A DNA stretch of 64,000 bases from Actinomycetaceae bacterium (GTDB taxonomy: Bacteria > Actinomycetota > Actinomycetes > Actinomycetales > Actinomycetaceae), in assembly GCA_028724905.1 (NCBI GenBank), contig JAQYTG010000015.1:47250-111249 (forward strand), in the 5' to 3' direction. The translations under genes and the position numbers were made by a program. Within the stretch, counting starts at the first letter, position 1. Each line of letters starts with the position of its first letter. The notes under the pieces were generated by a model that saw nothing but the letters and a program-made list of their open reading frames with translations, was not told the DNA's origin and searched no databases. Shown here one piece after another: positions 57,651 to 64,000 of the stretch.

Positions 57651-58010
57651 ATGAGGACGATGAAGAGTGTGGGCTGGTGGATTCTGGCGATCAGCGTGTT
57701 TCTCGTTGTATTTCCCTGCACGCTTGCTTTGGCGTTTGGCTTGATGCTCTCGGGTGTGCTCACTCCGATTGCTGGCATTGGGAACGTCGTGGCGCATCTC
57801 GCTGGCTGGGAGGGTCACCTGTTTGCGCTCGGCACTATTCCTCTTTCTCCGTGGCTTGCACTGCCCGTGTCTATCGTGGTTGGGGCACTTTTGCTTGGCC
57901 TGGGTTGGCTTTCGTGGAAAGCGACCGTAGTGATTTATCGCTGGCTGATGAGCCTGAAACCACACGCTGAACCCACCTATCCGGATTCGTATTCGATGCC
58001 TGCCGTGTGA
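57651..58010 (+). CDS. Small membrane protein of a plus-strand cargo cassette
   Basis: 119 residues. Three hydrophobic segments (WWILAISVFLVVFPCTLALAFGLMLSG, GHLFALGTIPLSPWLALPVSIVVGALLLGLGWLSW and the short GVLTPIAGIGNVVAHLAGW) with a polar tail. GAGGTGAGCCA lies before the ATG. It runs against the phage late genes and is followed 8 bp later by the hydrolase gene. No family recognised. Likely a partner of the hydrolase or an independent lysogenic-conversion protein. Confidence 0.7.
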   Translation: MRTMKSVGWWILAISVFLVVFPCTLALAFGLMLSGVLTPIAGIGNVVAHLAGWEGHLFALGTIPLSPWLALPVSIVVGALLLGLGWLSWKATVVIYRWLMSLKPHAEPTYPDSYSMPAV

Positions 58011-58017
58011 GCTGCTC

Positions 58018-58644
58018 GTGGCACAGACGATTGCTTTCCTCCACGGCCTAGGCGAATCACCCACCGTATGGGGCGGCGTGACGAGCGCGCCAGAGCTAGC
58101 GAGCTACGAGTGCGTGACGCCAGCACTTTTTACTCCTGAGTTATTAACTGATGGTTGGTCGCTTGATACGGCTACCGATCTGCTCGCTACCCAGATTGGC
58201 GAGCAGCGAGTGCATCTGGTGGGGCTTTCCCTCGGCGCGGTTGTGGCACTCAATCTCGCGATTCGCTACCCGCACCTGGTGGCGTCGCTGTTGCTTTCAG
58301 CTCCGCAAGCCAAACCACCAGTACTGCTCATGCGGGTGCAGAACCTGCTGATGCGCCTTTTGCCCGAGAAGGTGGTGTGCCCGCCAGAAGTGACCAAGAA
58401 ACAACTACTCGCGGTTATGGAGTCCTTGAGCAGCCTTGACCTCACACACGGGCTACCAACAGTGAACGTGCCAACCACCGTGGCCTGCGGGGCGAAAGAT
58501 CGAGCAAACCTGAACGCAGCACAACACATTGCTGCAGCAATACCGACTGCCCGCTTCGAGATTGTTCCCAGTGCGAAGCATCAATGGCATGCACAAATGC
58601 CACAGCAATTCGCCCGGCACGTTGCCCGGCACTTATCCGCTTAA
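58018..58644 (+). CDS. Alpha/beta hydrolase of the cargo cassette
   Basis: 208 residues. Oxyanion motif FLHGLGES, nucleophile elbow VGLSLGAVV (Ser), acid in CGAKDRAN (Asp), and His in PSAKHQWHAQMP complete the catalytic triad. Lid region about 100-140 is short. No signal peptide; cytosolic esterase/lipase/thioesterase-like. GTG start with weak ribosome-binding site; the last 4 bp overlap the stop of the convergent tail chaperone gene. It has no known role in phage assembly and is probably cargo expressed in the lysogen, for example a detoxifying or lipid-modifying enzyme. Substrate unknown. Confidence 0.85.
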   Translation: MAQTIAFLHGLGESPTVWGGVTSAPELASYECVTPALFTPELLTDGWSLDTATDLLATQIGEQRVHLVGLSLGAVVALNLAIRYPHLVASLLLSAPQAKPPVLLMRVQNLLMRLLPEKVVCPPEVTKKQLLAVMESLSSLDLTHGLPTVNVPTTVACGAKDRANLNAAQHIAAAIPTARFEIVPSAKHQWHAQMPQQFARHVARHLSA

Positions 58645-58841
58645 ATCCCGACAGGGATCACATCATCAATCGTGACGTGACGGCGGGGTTTGCTGATGCC
58701 GGTTTCTTGCCGCCAGCATTCGATGAGGTCGAGGAGGTGGCCGAAGCGCAATAGACCCACCTCCGCCCGGGTGAGGTGGAGGTGGGCTAGCGCGATGTAT
58801 TCGAGTCGGGTGAATGCTGCCTCGTCCGACTCTGCGCTCAC
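58641..58841 (-). CDS. Tail assembly chaperone, frameshift-extended part (prophage 2)
   Basis: 66 residues (VSAESDEAAFTRLEYIALAHLHLTRAEVGLLRFGHLLDLIECWRQETGISKPRRHVTIDDVIPVGI). GTG overlaps the preceding stop (GTGA). With -1 slippage at CCCAAAA it forms a fusion of about 199 residues with the upstream frame. Typical T extension between major tail protein and tape measure; here separated from the tape measure gene by the plus-strand cassette. Confidence 0.78.
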   Translation of the reverse strand: MSAESDEAAFTRLEYIALAHLHLTRAEVGLLRFGHLLDLIECWRQETGISKPRRHVTIDDVIPVGI

Positions 58842-59239
58842 TGCGCCGGCGTTTGCTCTGTGGCTTTTGGGCCTGGTTCCGAAACAATCGTCCGGCGGGT
58901 GCCTTCCTCCAACGCAGCCGTGATCGCAGACTTATACCCAGTCAGGTCGGCAGGTACGGTGAGCAGCTCAACGACCTCAGTCGATAGTTCCTCACGCCGG
59001 TCGTCGGGGTGCCTAAGGTTCCAAATCTGTACGTCTTGGTTGGCCAGGAGGCAGATGAGCCAGATGACTTCTTCGATGGCTTGTTCAAAGTTCTCCGACT
59101 TCATCAACTTGTCACCCAAATGATCCAGCCCGCCGTAACGGCCAGCAATCTCACGGGTGGCACGCGTGGTGAGGCGTAGATGGTAGTCGGTGCCGTTGAT
59201 AGTGATCACCGACGCCGGTTTATTCGTAGTCTTGCTCAT
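58838..59239 (-). CDS. Tail assembly chaperone, short form (prophage 2)
   Basis: 133 residues (MSKTTNKPASVITINGTDYHLRLTTRATREIAGRYGGLDHLGDKLMKSENFEQAIEEVIWLICLLANQDVQIWNLRHPDDRREELSTEVVELLTVPADLTGYKSAITAALEEG...). Gp13-like tail assembly chaperone form. Start MSKTT is used because the longer frame upstream is Arg/His-rich. Carries the slippery heptamer eight codons before its stop. Confidence 0.85.
   Translation of the reverse strand: MSKTTNKPASVITINGTDYHLRLTTRATREIAGRYGGLDHLGDKLMKSENFEQAIEEVIWLICLLANQDVQIWNLRHPDDRREELSTEVVELLTVPADLTGYKSAITAALEEGTRRTIVSEPGPKATEQTPAQ
58865..58871 (-). promoter_or_regulatory. Programmed -1 frameshift site CCCAAAA (prophage 2)
   Basis: Minus-strand reading GGC CCA AAA GCC: C-CCA-AAA in the zero frame. 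After a -1 slip the ribosome reads AGC CAC AGA GCA..., an open frame that runs through the GTG of the downstream gene. Confidence 0.85.
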
Positions 59240-59241
59240 GG

Positions 59242-59829
59242 TTATGCTCCTGCCTGCGTGAAGGACGGCTCGTAGACGGCCTGATACCAGTTCGAGATGA
59301 CATCTGCGGTGGCGGTGGCTTCGTCGGCTTCTGCTTTCCACGGATGCTTACCCGCCCCATCCGGCTTCGAGCGGCGCAAGATGGTGCCCTCGATTTCTGG
59401 GGTGGAGAACTCAATCGAATCACCCTTAGTCGTCAAGCTCGTGGTCGGCACAGCGAACTTCACCCGATACAACCAGAAATACCGATAGGTGCCGTTCGCT
59501 TTCGCGGCACGAAAGGCGATCGCGACCCCGGCTCCGCCGTCTTCGGTAGCGGAAACGAGAACTTTGTTGCCGTCGATGCGTGCTCCGATCAGGTCGGCTG
59601 CCACGTCCGCACCAATATCGTCTACGCCCAAAGTGATGGTACCGGACTTAAACTCCTTCACAATCTCGCTAGCCCCATCATCGGCATACAGGATTGCCTC
59701 TGCGAGTTCTACAGAGAGTTCTGCGCTGATGGCTTTCGCCAAGGGTTTGGGGGTGTTGTAGGTCTCGTTACCTTGGTCGTCCTCGGTGAAGGTGGCGTAG
59801 TAGAGCTTGTCTAAACCAATCGTTGCCAT
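59242..59829 (-). CDS. Major tail protein of prophage 2
   Basis: 195 residues. MATIGLDKLYYATFTEDDQGNETYNTPKPLAKAISAELSVELAEAILYADDGASEIVKEFKSGTITLGVDDIGADVAADLIGARIDGNKVLVSATEDGGAGVAIAFRAAKANGTYRYFWLYRVKFAVPTTSLTTKGDSIEFSTPEIEGTI is the TP901-1/phi13-type major tail protein. It is a different family from the prophage 1 tube protein. Confidence 0.93.
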   Translation of the reverse strand: MATIGLDKLYYATFTEDDQGNETYNTPKPLAKAISAELSVELAEAILYADDGASEIVKEFKSGTITLGVDDIGADVAADLIGARIDGNKVLVSATEDGGAGVAIAFRAAKANGTYRYFWLYRVKFAVPTTSLTTKGDSIEFSTPEIEGTILRRSKPDGAGKHPWKAEADEATATADVISNWYQAVYEPSFTQAGA

Positions 59830-59852
59830 GATGAATCATTCCTTTCAAATAT

Positions 59853-60197
59853 CTAATGGCTGGTGGTTTCAAAGGCTGCTAGGTCGATTGCCCAGTGGTG
59901 GTAGCTGGTATCGTCCTCGTGACCCACATACCTGCGAGCCGTGACCGTCAAACCCGCATCGAAGCACGCATCGGTGATGCGCTGGGCAAGGGTACGGTAA
60001 TTGTTCTTGCAGAATAGAGAGAGGCGTACTTCTTCCACATCAATGCCGGGCTTGTTATCCCGATACAGGCGGAAAACCTCATCCAAGGGCGTGAGCACGG
60101 CGAAAGTGTCTGGGGCTGGGCTTTCGGTGTAGAGCACGGTAGCCACGGGGAGCTTCAGCTTCTTACAAACAGCGGTGAGGTCAGCGAGTAAGCTCAT
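59853..60197 (-). CDS. Tail terminator-like protein (prophage 2)
   Basis: 114 residues (MSLLADLTAVCKKLKLPVATVLYTESPAPDTFAVLTPLDEVFRLYRDNKPGIDVEEVRLSLFCKNNYRTLAQRITDACFDAGLTVTARRYVGHEDDTSYHHWAIDLA). The beta-alpha order with YVGxEDDTxYHHWAIDV fits siphophage tail-component/terminator proteins. Overlaps the gp10-like gene by 4 bp. Confidence 0.8.
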   Translation of the reverse strand: MSLLADLTAVCKKLKLPVATVLYTESPAPDTFAVLTPLDEVFRLYRDNKPGIDVEEVRLSLFCKNNYRTLAQRITDACFDAGLTVTARRYVGHEDDTSYHHWAIDLAAFETTSH

Positions 60198-60628
60198 TGT
60201 GCGCCTCCAATCGCCGCCTCCAGCCGAGACTTCATCGCTTCCACCACGGAGCCTTTGGTGGCGTTGCGGGTCTTGTTCAAAAACGGGTGGGCACGCCTGT
60301 TTGAGCTGCCGTATTCAAGAATCACAGCAAGCAAAGCATTAGGTCGACCATCACTGCGGTTTTCAGCGAAGCCAACCTTAATGGTGTGGTTCCCGTTCCC
60401 ATCGGTTTTCACTGGTGAAATACCAAGGGCACTAACGAGTTGCCCGGTCGAGCGGGAGGTGTCCTCGCCCCGCCCGATGGATGCTTGCAGGTTGGAGCGC
60501 ATAACCGGCTCCACAATGTCGGCACCGGCTTTCAAAACGTCATCTGCCAAATCATCGGTTTGCCTGGAGAGCTTCTCAATCTGCCGTAGAGTCGCTTCGG
60601 GCATGGTAATCGTGGTTCGAGCCATCAT
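60194..60628 (-). CDS. HK97 gp10 family head-tail protein (prophage 2)
   Basis: 144 residues. LRQIEKLSRQTDDLADDVLKAGADIVEPVMRSNLQASIGRGEDTSRSTGQLVSALGISPVKTDGNGNHTIKVGFAENRSDGRPNALLAVILEYGSSNRRAHPFLNKTRNATKGSVVEAMKSRLE contains the family features: YGS..R.AHPFL and I.VGFAE. Two ATGs stand in tandem after AAGGGAG. Confidence 0.88.
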   Translation of the reverse strand: MMARTTITMPEATLRQIEKLSRQTDDLADDVLKAGADIVEPVMRSNLQASIGRGEDTSRSTGQLVSALGISPVKTDGNGNHTIKVGFAENRSDGRPNALLAVILEYGSSNRRAHPFLNKTRNATKGSVVEAMKSRLEAAIGGAQ

Positions 60629-60966
60629 ACGCTCCCTTCAGCATGGATATTGATGGCGAGGATTTCGAGATACCTGCCCCGCCCACGCACATCCTCTACC
60701 GAGTCAATTTCGAAGCGTTCACCATCGGAGGTTTCAATCAGCATCGCTTCAGTGACGTCAATATCGGGGATGATGCGGATACGGAATAGGTCGGTAGCCC
60801 GCGTGAATGCGGCGCGGTTCGCCCACACGCTCGATCCGTGCCTGCCCTCCCGATAAGCCCGCACCACTGCGATTACGCTCAGTTCTTTGCTGGTGAAACC
60901 CTCCGCGTCTGTTACTACGGTGGGTTTGAGGATTGTGATGGTCTGGTTCATTTTCCCAAACGACAC
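60625..60966 (-). CDS. Head-tail stopper (prophage 2)
   Basis: 113 residues (SFGKMNQTITILKPTVVTDAEGFTSKELSVIAVVRAYREGRHGSSVWANRAAFTRATDLFRIRIIPDIDVTEAMLIETSDGERFEIDSVEDVRGRGRYLEILA). Matches the phage_H_T_join/SPP1 gp16 fold by FRIR-type strand and the D-G-x-R-F-x-I-x-S-V-E-D-V-R-G-R-x-x-Y-L-E-I motif. Confidence 0.88.
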   Translation of the reverse strand: MSFGKMNQTITILKPTVVTDAEGFTSKELSVIAVVRAYREGRHGSSVWANRAAFTRATDLFRIRIIPDIDVTEAMLIETSDGERFEIDSVEDVRGRGRYLEILAINIHAEGSV

Positions 60967-60982
60967 GGCACACCTCCCGCCT

Positions 60983-61303
60983 TTAGACTTTCCATTCGCG
61001 GCCGAGAATCAACAGCCGGTTGACCGCATCCCACACAGATGCAGCTGCCTGTGGGTTGTCTCCCCAGAAGCCTGCGGTCGAACCGTCCCTGGATTCATAA
61101 AAATGGCTGGCAAGCATGATGATGGCCTGCCTGGTGGCAGGGCTCATCTCACTGGTCTGGTAGTGGCTGGGTGGGAGGTGTTGATAGTCCTCCGCATACC
61201 CGACCGCGTTGCCAATCAGGGCGAGCAGTAGCTGGTCGTCGTGGTTGTGCTCGAGAATCAGGTTTGCTTTCACGGCGCTCAAGAGTTCTTGCACGCTAGT
61301 CAT
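60983..61303 (-). CDS. Head-tail connector gp6-like (prophage 2)
   Basis: 106 residues (MTSVQELLSAVKANLILEHNHDDQLLLALIGNAVGYAEDYQHLPPSHYQTSEMSPATRQAIIMLASHFYESRDGSTAGFWGDNPQAAASVWDAVNRLLILGREWKV). DDxLL...I..A..YAE...H.P and the MLASHFYESRDGSTAGF...VNRLL pattern define the phage gp6/DUF3199-like connector. Confidence 0.9.
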   Translation of the reverse strand: MTSVQELLSAVKANLILEHNHDDQLLLALIGNAVGYAEDYQHLPPSHYQTSEMSPATRQAIIMLASHFYESRDGSTAGFWGDNPQAAASVWDAVNRLLILGREWKV

Positions 61304-61342
61304 CTATCAACACCTCCCATCCCTCAGTAACCACGCTGGCTA

Positions 61343-62551
61343 TTACGCGCCAGGCGCGGTTTTCTGGGTGATCACTTTCACGGCCTCGGGGATAATCAGT
61401 TTGCCGTCTACTCGCTGGCTCGCGAGGAATGCTACCTGCCCGGTGGTAGCGAACAGCTCGTTGAGCCGCTTAAAGGCACGTCCTTGACGATCCGCAATCC
61501 AATAGAAGGACAGGTCGCCGAAAGCAATACCGCGTGCCCCGCCTTTGAGTTCGGGTGCGAACTGGCTGGTGTAGACCGGGCGGTTCAGGATCGTGTCCGG
61601 CGTGCCTGCCGTGAGTGCTGGCTGCCACAGGTATTGGCCGTTGTTGTCTTTGAGCTTGCGAATCACTTTCACGGTCGAATCATTCATCACCCACACAGCG
61701 TTCTTGCGATACGGAGAACGCAAGCTGTAGTGCAAGTCGATCAGCTCATCAGCCGTCACCGTAGTAGCAGCAGAAGCCTTGAGGCCTTCTTCGGCGGTGG
61801 CGAAAATCCCGGTGGGCTTATTCGTCCCATCGCCAGTCAAGAATGCTTCTTCCTCAGCGGCACCGATACGACGCCCAAACTCACCAGAGAGATAGGACTC
61901 GATATCGAAAGCACTATCGTTCAAGAGTTCCTCTGAGATTTTGAGGAAGGTGCCGAGCTTGTAGGAGCCCAGTGTCATCTGGTCGAACACCTCGTCGGAT
62001 TCGCTATAGGCTTTGCCTTCCTCCAACCACGTCGCGATACCGTGCGTGGCGACCACGGGGATTTTGCGATCACCAGAGCTGGTTTGGATGACTTTGGCGA
62101 GGCCGCGCACAAAGTTTTCTTCCTCGAGTGCGGCGACGACTTGGGTTTCGAATTCGTCTGGCACCAGGTATCCGCCCTCAGTATCGACACCTTCAGAGAG
62201 GGCGTTGCGGATCTCGTACGGATTCGCATTCATTCGCATCGCATCCCAAAACGCTCTGCGGTACTCGGCGCTAGCCCGGCCCGGCTTCTCGTCAGTGTTG
62301 GGCGTATTCACGCCGGGCATGACGGTCAGTGGCTTGGAGGTGGCGCGAGCCATTTCCGCATCGATTGCTTCTGCTTTTTCCATGCGGCTAATAGCGCTAG
62401 CGAGGGCGTCCATGTCGTCCATCATCGCCGCATACGTCGCATCATCTTCAGCAGAGAGACGACCGTCATCGCCTTGGTGGGTATCGAGGAATGCTTTGGC
62501 TTTCTCCCAGGTTTTCGCGCGCTTTTCGCGCAGGTCATTCATCGTGGTCAT
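61343..62551 (-). CDS. HK97-type major capsid protein (prophage 2)
   Basis: 402 residues. The N-terminal 110 residues are a helical delta/scaffold region (LREKRAKTWEKAKAFLDTHQGDDGRLSAEDDATYAAMMDDMDALASAISRMEKAEAIDAEM). Mature part: TEGGYLVPDEFETQVVAALEEENFVRGLAKVIQTSSGDRKIPVVATHGIATWLEEGKAYSESDEVFDQMTLGSYKLGTFLKISEELLNDSAFDIESYLSGEFGRRIGAAEEEAFLTGDGTNKPTGIF and the end FGDLSFYWIADRQGRAFKRLNELFATTGQVAFLASQRVDGKLIIPEAVKVITQ. It is cut by the protease encoded next to it. Confidence 0.96.
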   Translation of the reverse strand: MTTMNDLREKRAKTWEKAKAFLDTHQGDDGRLSAEDDATYAAMMDDMDALASAISRMEKAEAIDAEMARATSKPLTVMPGVNTPNTDEKPGRASAEYRRAFWDAMRMNANPYEIRNALSEGVDTEGGYLVPDEFETQVVAALEEENFVRGLAKVIQTSSGDRKIPVVATHGIATWLEEGKAYSESDEVFDQMTLGSYKLGTFLKISEELLNDSAFDIESYLSGEFGRRIGAAEEEAFLTGDGTNKPTGIFATAEEGLKASAATTVTADELIDLHYSLRSPYRKNAVWVMNDSTVKVIRKLKDNNGQYLWQPALTAGTPDTILNRPVYTSQFAPELKGGARGIAFGDLSFYWIADRQGRAFKRLNELFATTGQVAFLASQRVDGKLIIPEAVKVITQKTAPGA

Positions 62552-63395
62552 GAGTTCTTCTCCTTCTATCTAGATAGTTGTTTGATGACCGGTCAGGGGT
62601 GCGCTGCCCAAGAGCCATATAGGCCTCAGATAGCAACCGACCCCGAGCACTCGTTTGCTCAGGGCCAGCACAATCAAGATTTGAATTGGGTTCGGTGATG
62701 TCCACTAGGGGTGGCTGCACCACGCGCGGAGGTGGTGCGGTGGGCTGGTAGTGGTTCACAATGCGTTTTTCTAGGGCGCGGCGGTCGAACACCACCGGCT
62801 CTGCCTGCGTCTCGCCGCCTTGCAAGGGTGGGTCAATCTCATCGGCGAAACCCATGGTGAGCGCGGCTCTGGCGTCCATCCACGTTTCCGCATCCATGAG
62901 CTTGGCCAGCTTCGCCCGGCTCATCCCTGTTTTTGCTTGGTAGGCGTTGATAATGGATTCCTTCACCGAGCCGAGCATCTCAATCGCCCGACCCAGTTCC
63001 TCTGTGTCGCCCATGGCCATAGTGGCCGGGTTGTGAATCATCAGCATCGACACCGGCGACATAATCACCTGCGAACCTGCCATGGCAATAACGCTCGCCG
63101 CAGAGGCGGCTAGCCCGTCGATACGGACGGTGACGGTGCCAGGATAATCAGTGAGCAGGTTATAGATCTGCGCCGCAGCGACCACGTCACCACCAGGCGA
63201 ATTAATCCATACCGTAATATCACCGCTACCAGCATTGAGTTCCTCGGCGAACAAGGCTGGGGTGATGTCATCGTCAAACCAGGTTTCTTCAGCAATCACC
63301 CCATCCAAATGCAAAACCCGGCTGCTAGGCGCATCCGGGTCATCAGTGGTTTCATTGACTGGAGGTGTGCTCCAGTTCCAAAAACGCTTACTCAT
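62535..63395 (-). CDS. ClpP-like head maturation protease (prophage 2)
   Basis: 286 residues. S14/ClpP fold: VIAEETWFDDDITPALFAEELNAGSGDITVWINSPGGDVVAAAQIYNLLTDYPGTVTVRIDGLAASAASVIAMAG (catalytic Ser in AASAAS) and MLMIHNPATMAMG (catalytic His), with the Asp in LMDAETWMDARAAL. It trims scaffold and capsid N-termini. The C-terminal 75 residues (VVFDRRALEKRIVNHYQPTAPPPRVV...) are Pro/Arg-rich. It overlaps the capsid gene by 17 bp and the portal by 4 bp. Confidence 0.95.
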   Translation of the reverse strand: MSKRFWNWSTPPVNETTDDPDAPSSRVLHLDGVIAEETWFDDDITPALFAEELNAGSGDITVWINSPGGDVVAAAQIYNLLTDYPGTVTVRIDGLAASAASVIAMAGSQVIMSPVSMLMIHNPATMAMGDTEELGRAIEMLGSVKESIINAYQAKTGMSRAKLAKLMDAETWMDARAALTMGFADEIDPPLQGGETQAEPVVFDRRALEKRIVNHYQPTAPPPRVVQPPLVDITEPNSNLDCAGPEQTSARGRLLSEAYMALGQRTPDRSSNNYLDRRRRTHDHDE

Positions 63396-64000
63396 CGTTT
63401 CCTCCTACGATTCTTGGACTCATTGGCTTCTTCTTTCTGCTGTTGTTCTTGTTCATCGGGTTCCTGCTCTTGTTGCTCCGGCTCTGGCTCTGTCTGCTGC
63501 TGAGCTTGCTCCTTGTTCGCGTAGACTCCAGCCAAACCGAGTGGGAGCATATTGCCGTTCACCAAATACAAATCCCCGCCCTGATCCTCAGGAATAAGGT
63601 CGAGGTTCTCGAGACCGCGGATATCGTTGGCGGACATCCACCCGTTCTGCCGCGCCGTGGCATACCCGTTCATACGGCTCACGTAGTCGCCACGCAGGAG
63701 ACCCTCGAGGTTGAATTTCACAAACACACGCGGCTTCTCATCAGCTGAGAGCAGGGTTTTAGTGATGGCTTGCTCCCAGCGGATCACCCACGGCTCGAGC
63801 GTGTACTTCACAAACTCCAAAGACTGCTGCTCAATATTCGAAAACGAAGATTTTTCCAGATCGCCGACCATGTGCGGCGGAATACGGAAAATCCTCGCGA
63901 TCTCGTTGATTTGAAACTTCCGGGTTTCCAAGAACTGTGCCTGTTCTGGGGAGATGCCGATGGGCGTGTATGTCATGCCCTCCTCAAGCACCGCAATCTT
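63392..64000 (-). CDS. Portal protein of prophage 2 (partial, window edge)
   Basis: The C-terminal 203 residues of an HK97 gp3-type portal; the N-terminus lies beyond 64000. KIAVLEEGMTYTPIGISPEQAQFLETRKFQINEIARIFRIPPHMVGDLEKSSFSNIEQQSLEFVKYTLEPWVIRWEQAITKTLLS is the family signature, followed by the conserved NLEGLLRGDYVSRMNGYATARQNGWMSANDIRGLENL. The end is an unusual Gln/Glu-rich tail (QQQTEPEPEQQEQEPDEQEQQQKEEANES) closing with a basic NRRRKR. The internal ATG at 63991 is not the start. Confidence 0.95.
   Translation of the reverse strand, partial: KIAVLEEGMTYTPIGISPEQAQFLETRKFQINEIARIFRIPPHMVGDLEKSSFSNIEQQSLEFVKYTLEPWVIRWEQAITKTLLSADEKPRVFVKFNLEGLLRGDYVSRMNGYATARQNGWMSANDIRGLENLDLIPEDQGGDLYLVNGNMLPLGLAGVYANKEQAQQQTEPEPEQQEQEPDEQEQQQKEEANESKNRRRKR

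Overview
The window looks like the chromosome of a moderately GC-rich actinobacterium, probably of the Actinomycetaceae type (Actinomyces, Schaalia, Trueperella and relatives). This rests on gene style, actinobacterial-type phage modules and a CCA-encoding tRNA-Gly; no marker gene fixes the genus. About 10.5 kb of host DNA is followed by two prophages that sit almost head to tail.

Host part (1-10500). A beta-helix-like protein lies among degenerate repeats. Then come a single-copy HUH (Y1) REP-type transposase, a 3-hydroxyacyl-CoA dehydrogenase, a decayed sugar ABC substrate-binding lipoprotein, a LuxR-type two-component pair (minus strand), a divergent three-gene ABC-2 exporter, and an M18 aminopeptidase that carries an in-frame low-complexity insert. 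Spacers here are rich in short tandem repeats. tRNA-Gly(CCC) ends the segment.

Prophage 1 (10505-44106, 33.6 kb) is complete and bounded by a 26-bp direct repeat formed from the 3' end of the tRNA. Left to right: tyrosine integrase; a small operon for two related tiny membrane peptides and an HTH protein under a promoter that lies in a large palindrome; then, on the minus strand, lysis (GH25 endolysin, holin-like proteins), tail, head-tail joining, SU10-type capsid, scaffold, a MuF-type head protein with a C-terminal ADP-ribosyltransferase-like domain, portal (reading frame broken at a C6 run), terminase and HNH. HicAB is inserted on the plus strand. Early genes follow: small proteins, Hjc-like nuclease, an iteron-rich putative origin, prim-pol/D5 helicase, a tRNA-like element, a Cas4/RecB-like nuclease, antirepressor and Cro-like HTH. 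The rightward lysogeny genes (repressor, DUF3800, ImmA-like peptidase) end at attR.

Prophage 2 (from about 44.3 kb, leaving the window at 64000) starts with two large serine recombinases and two small accessory genes. It continues with amidase endolysin, holin, tail tip, tape measure, tail chaperones, connectors, HK97 capsid, ClpP-like protease and the portal C-terminus, all on the minus strand. A two-gene plus-strand cassette (membrane protein and alpha/beta hydrolase) sits inside its tail module between tape measure and tail chaperones.

Both prophages carry the same slippery heptamer, CCCAAAA, in exactly the phase needed to make the classic -1 frameshift tail-chaperone fusion.

The most original items are the twin membrane-peptide operon, the MuF-ADP-ribosyltransferase with a small terminator-isolated gene behind it, the iteron array, the tRNA-like element and the hydrolase cassette.
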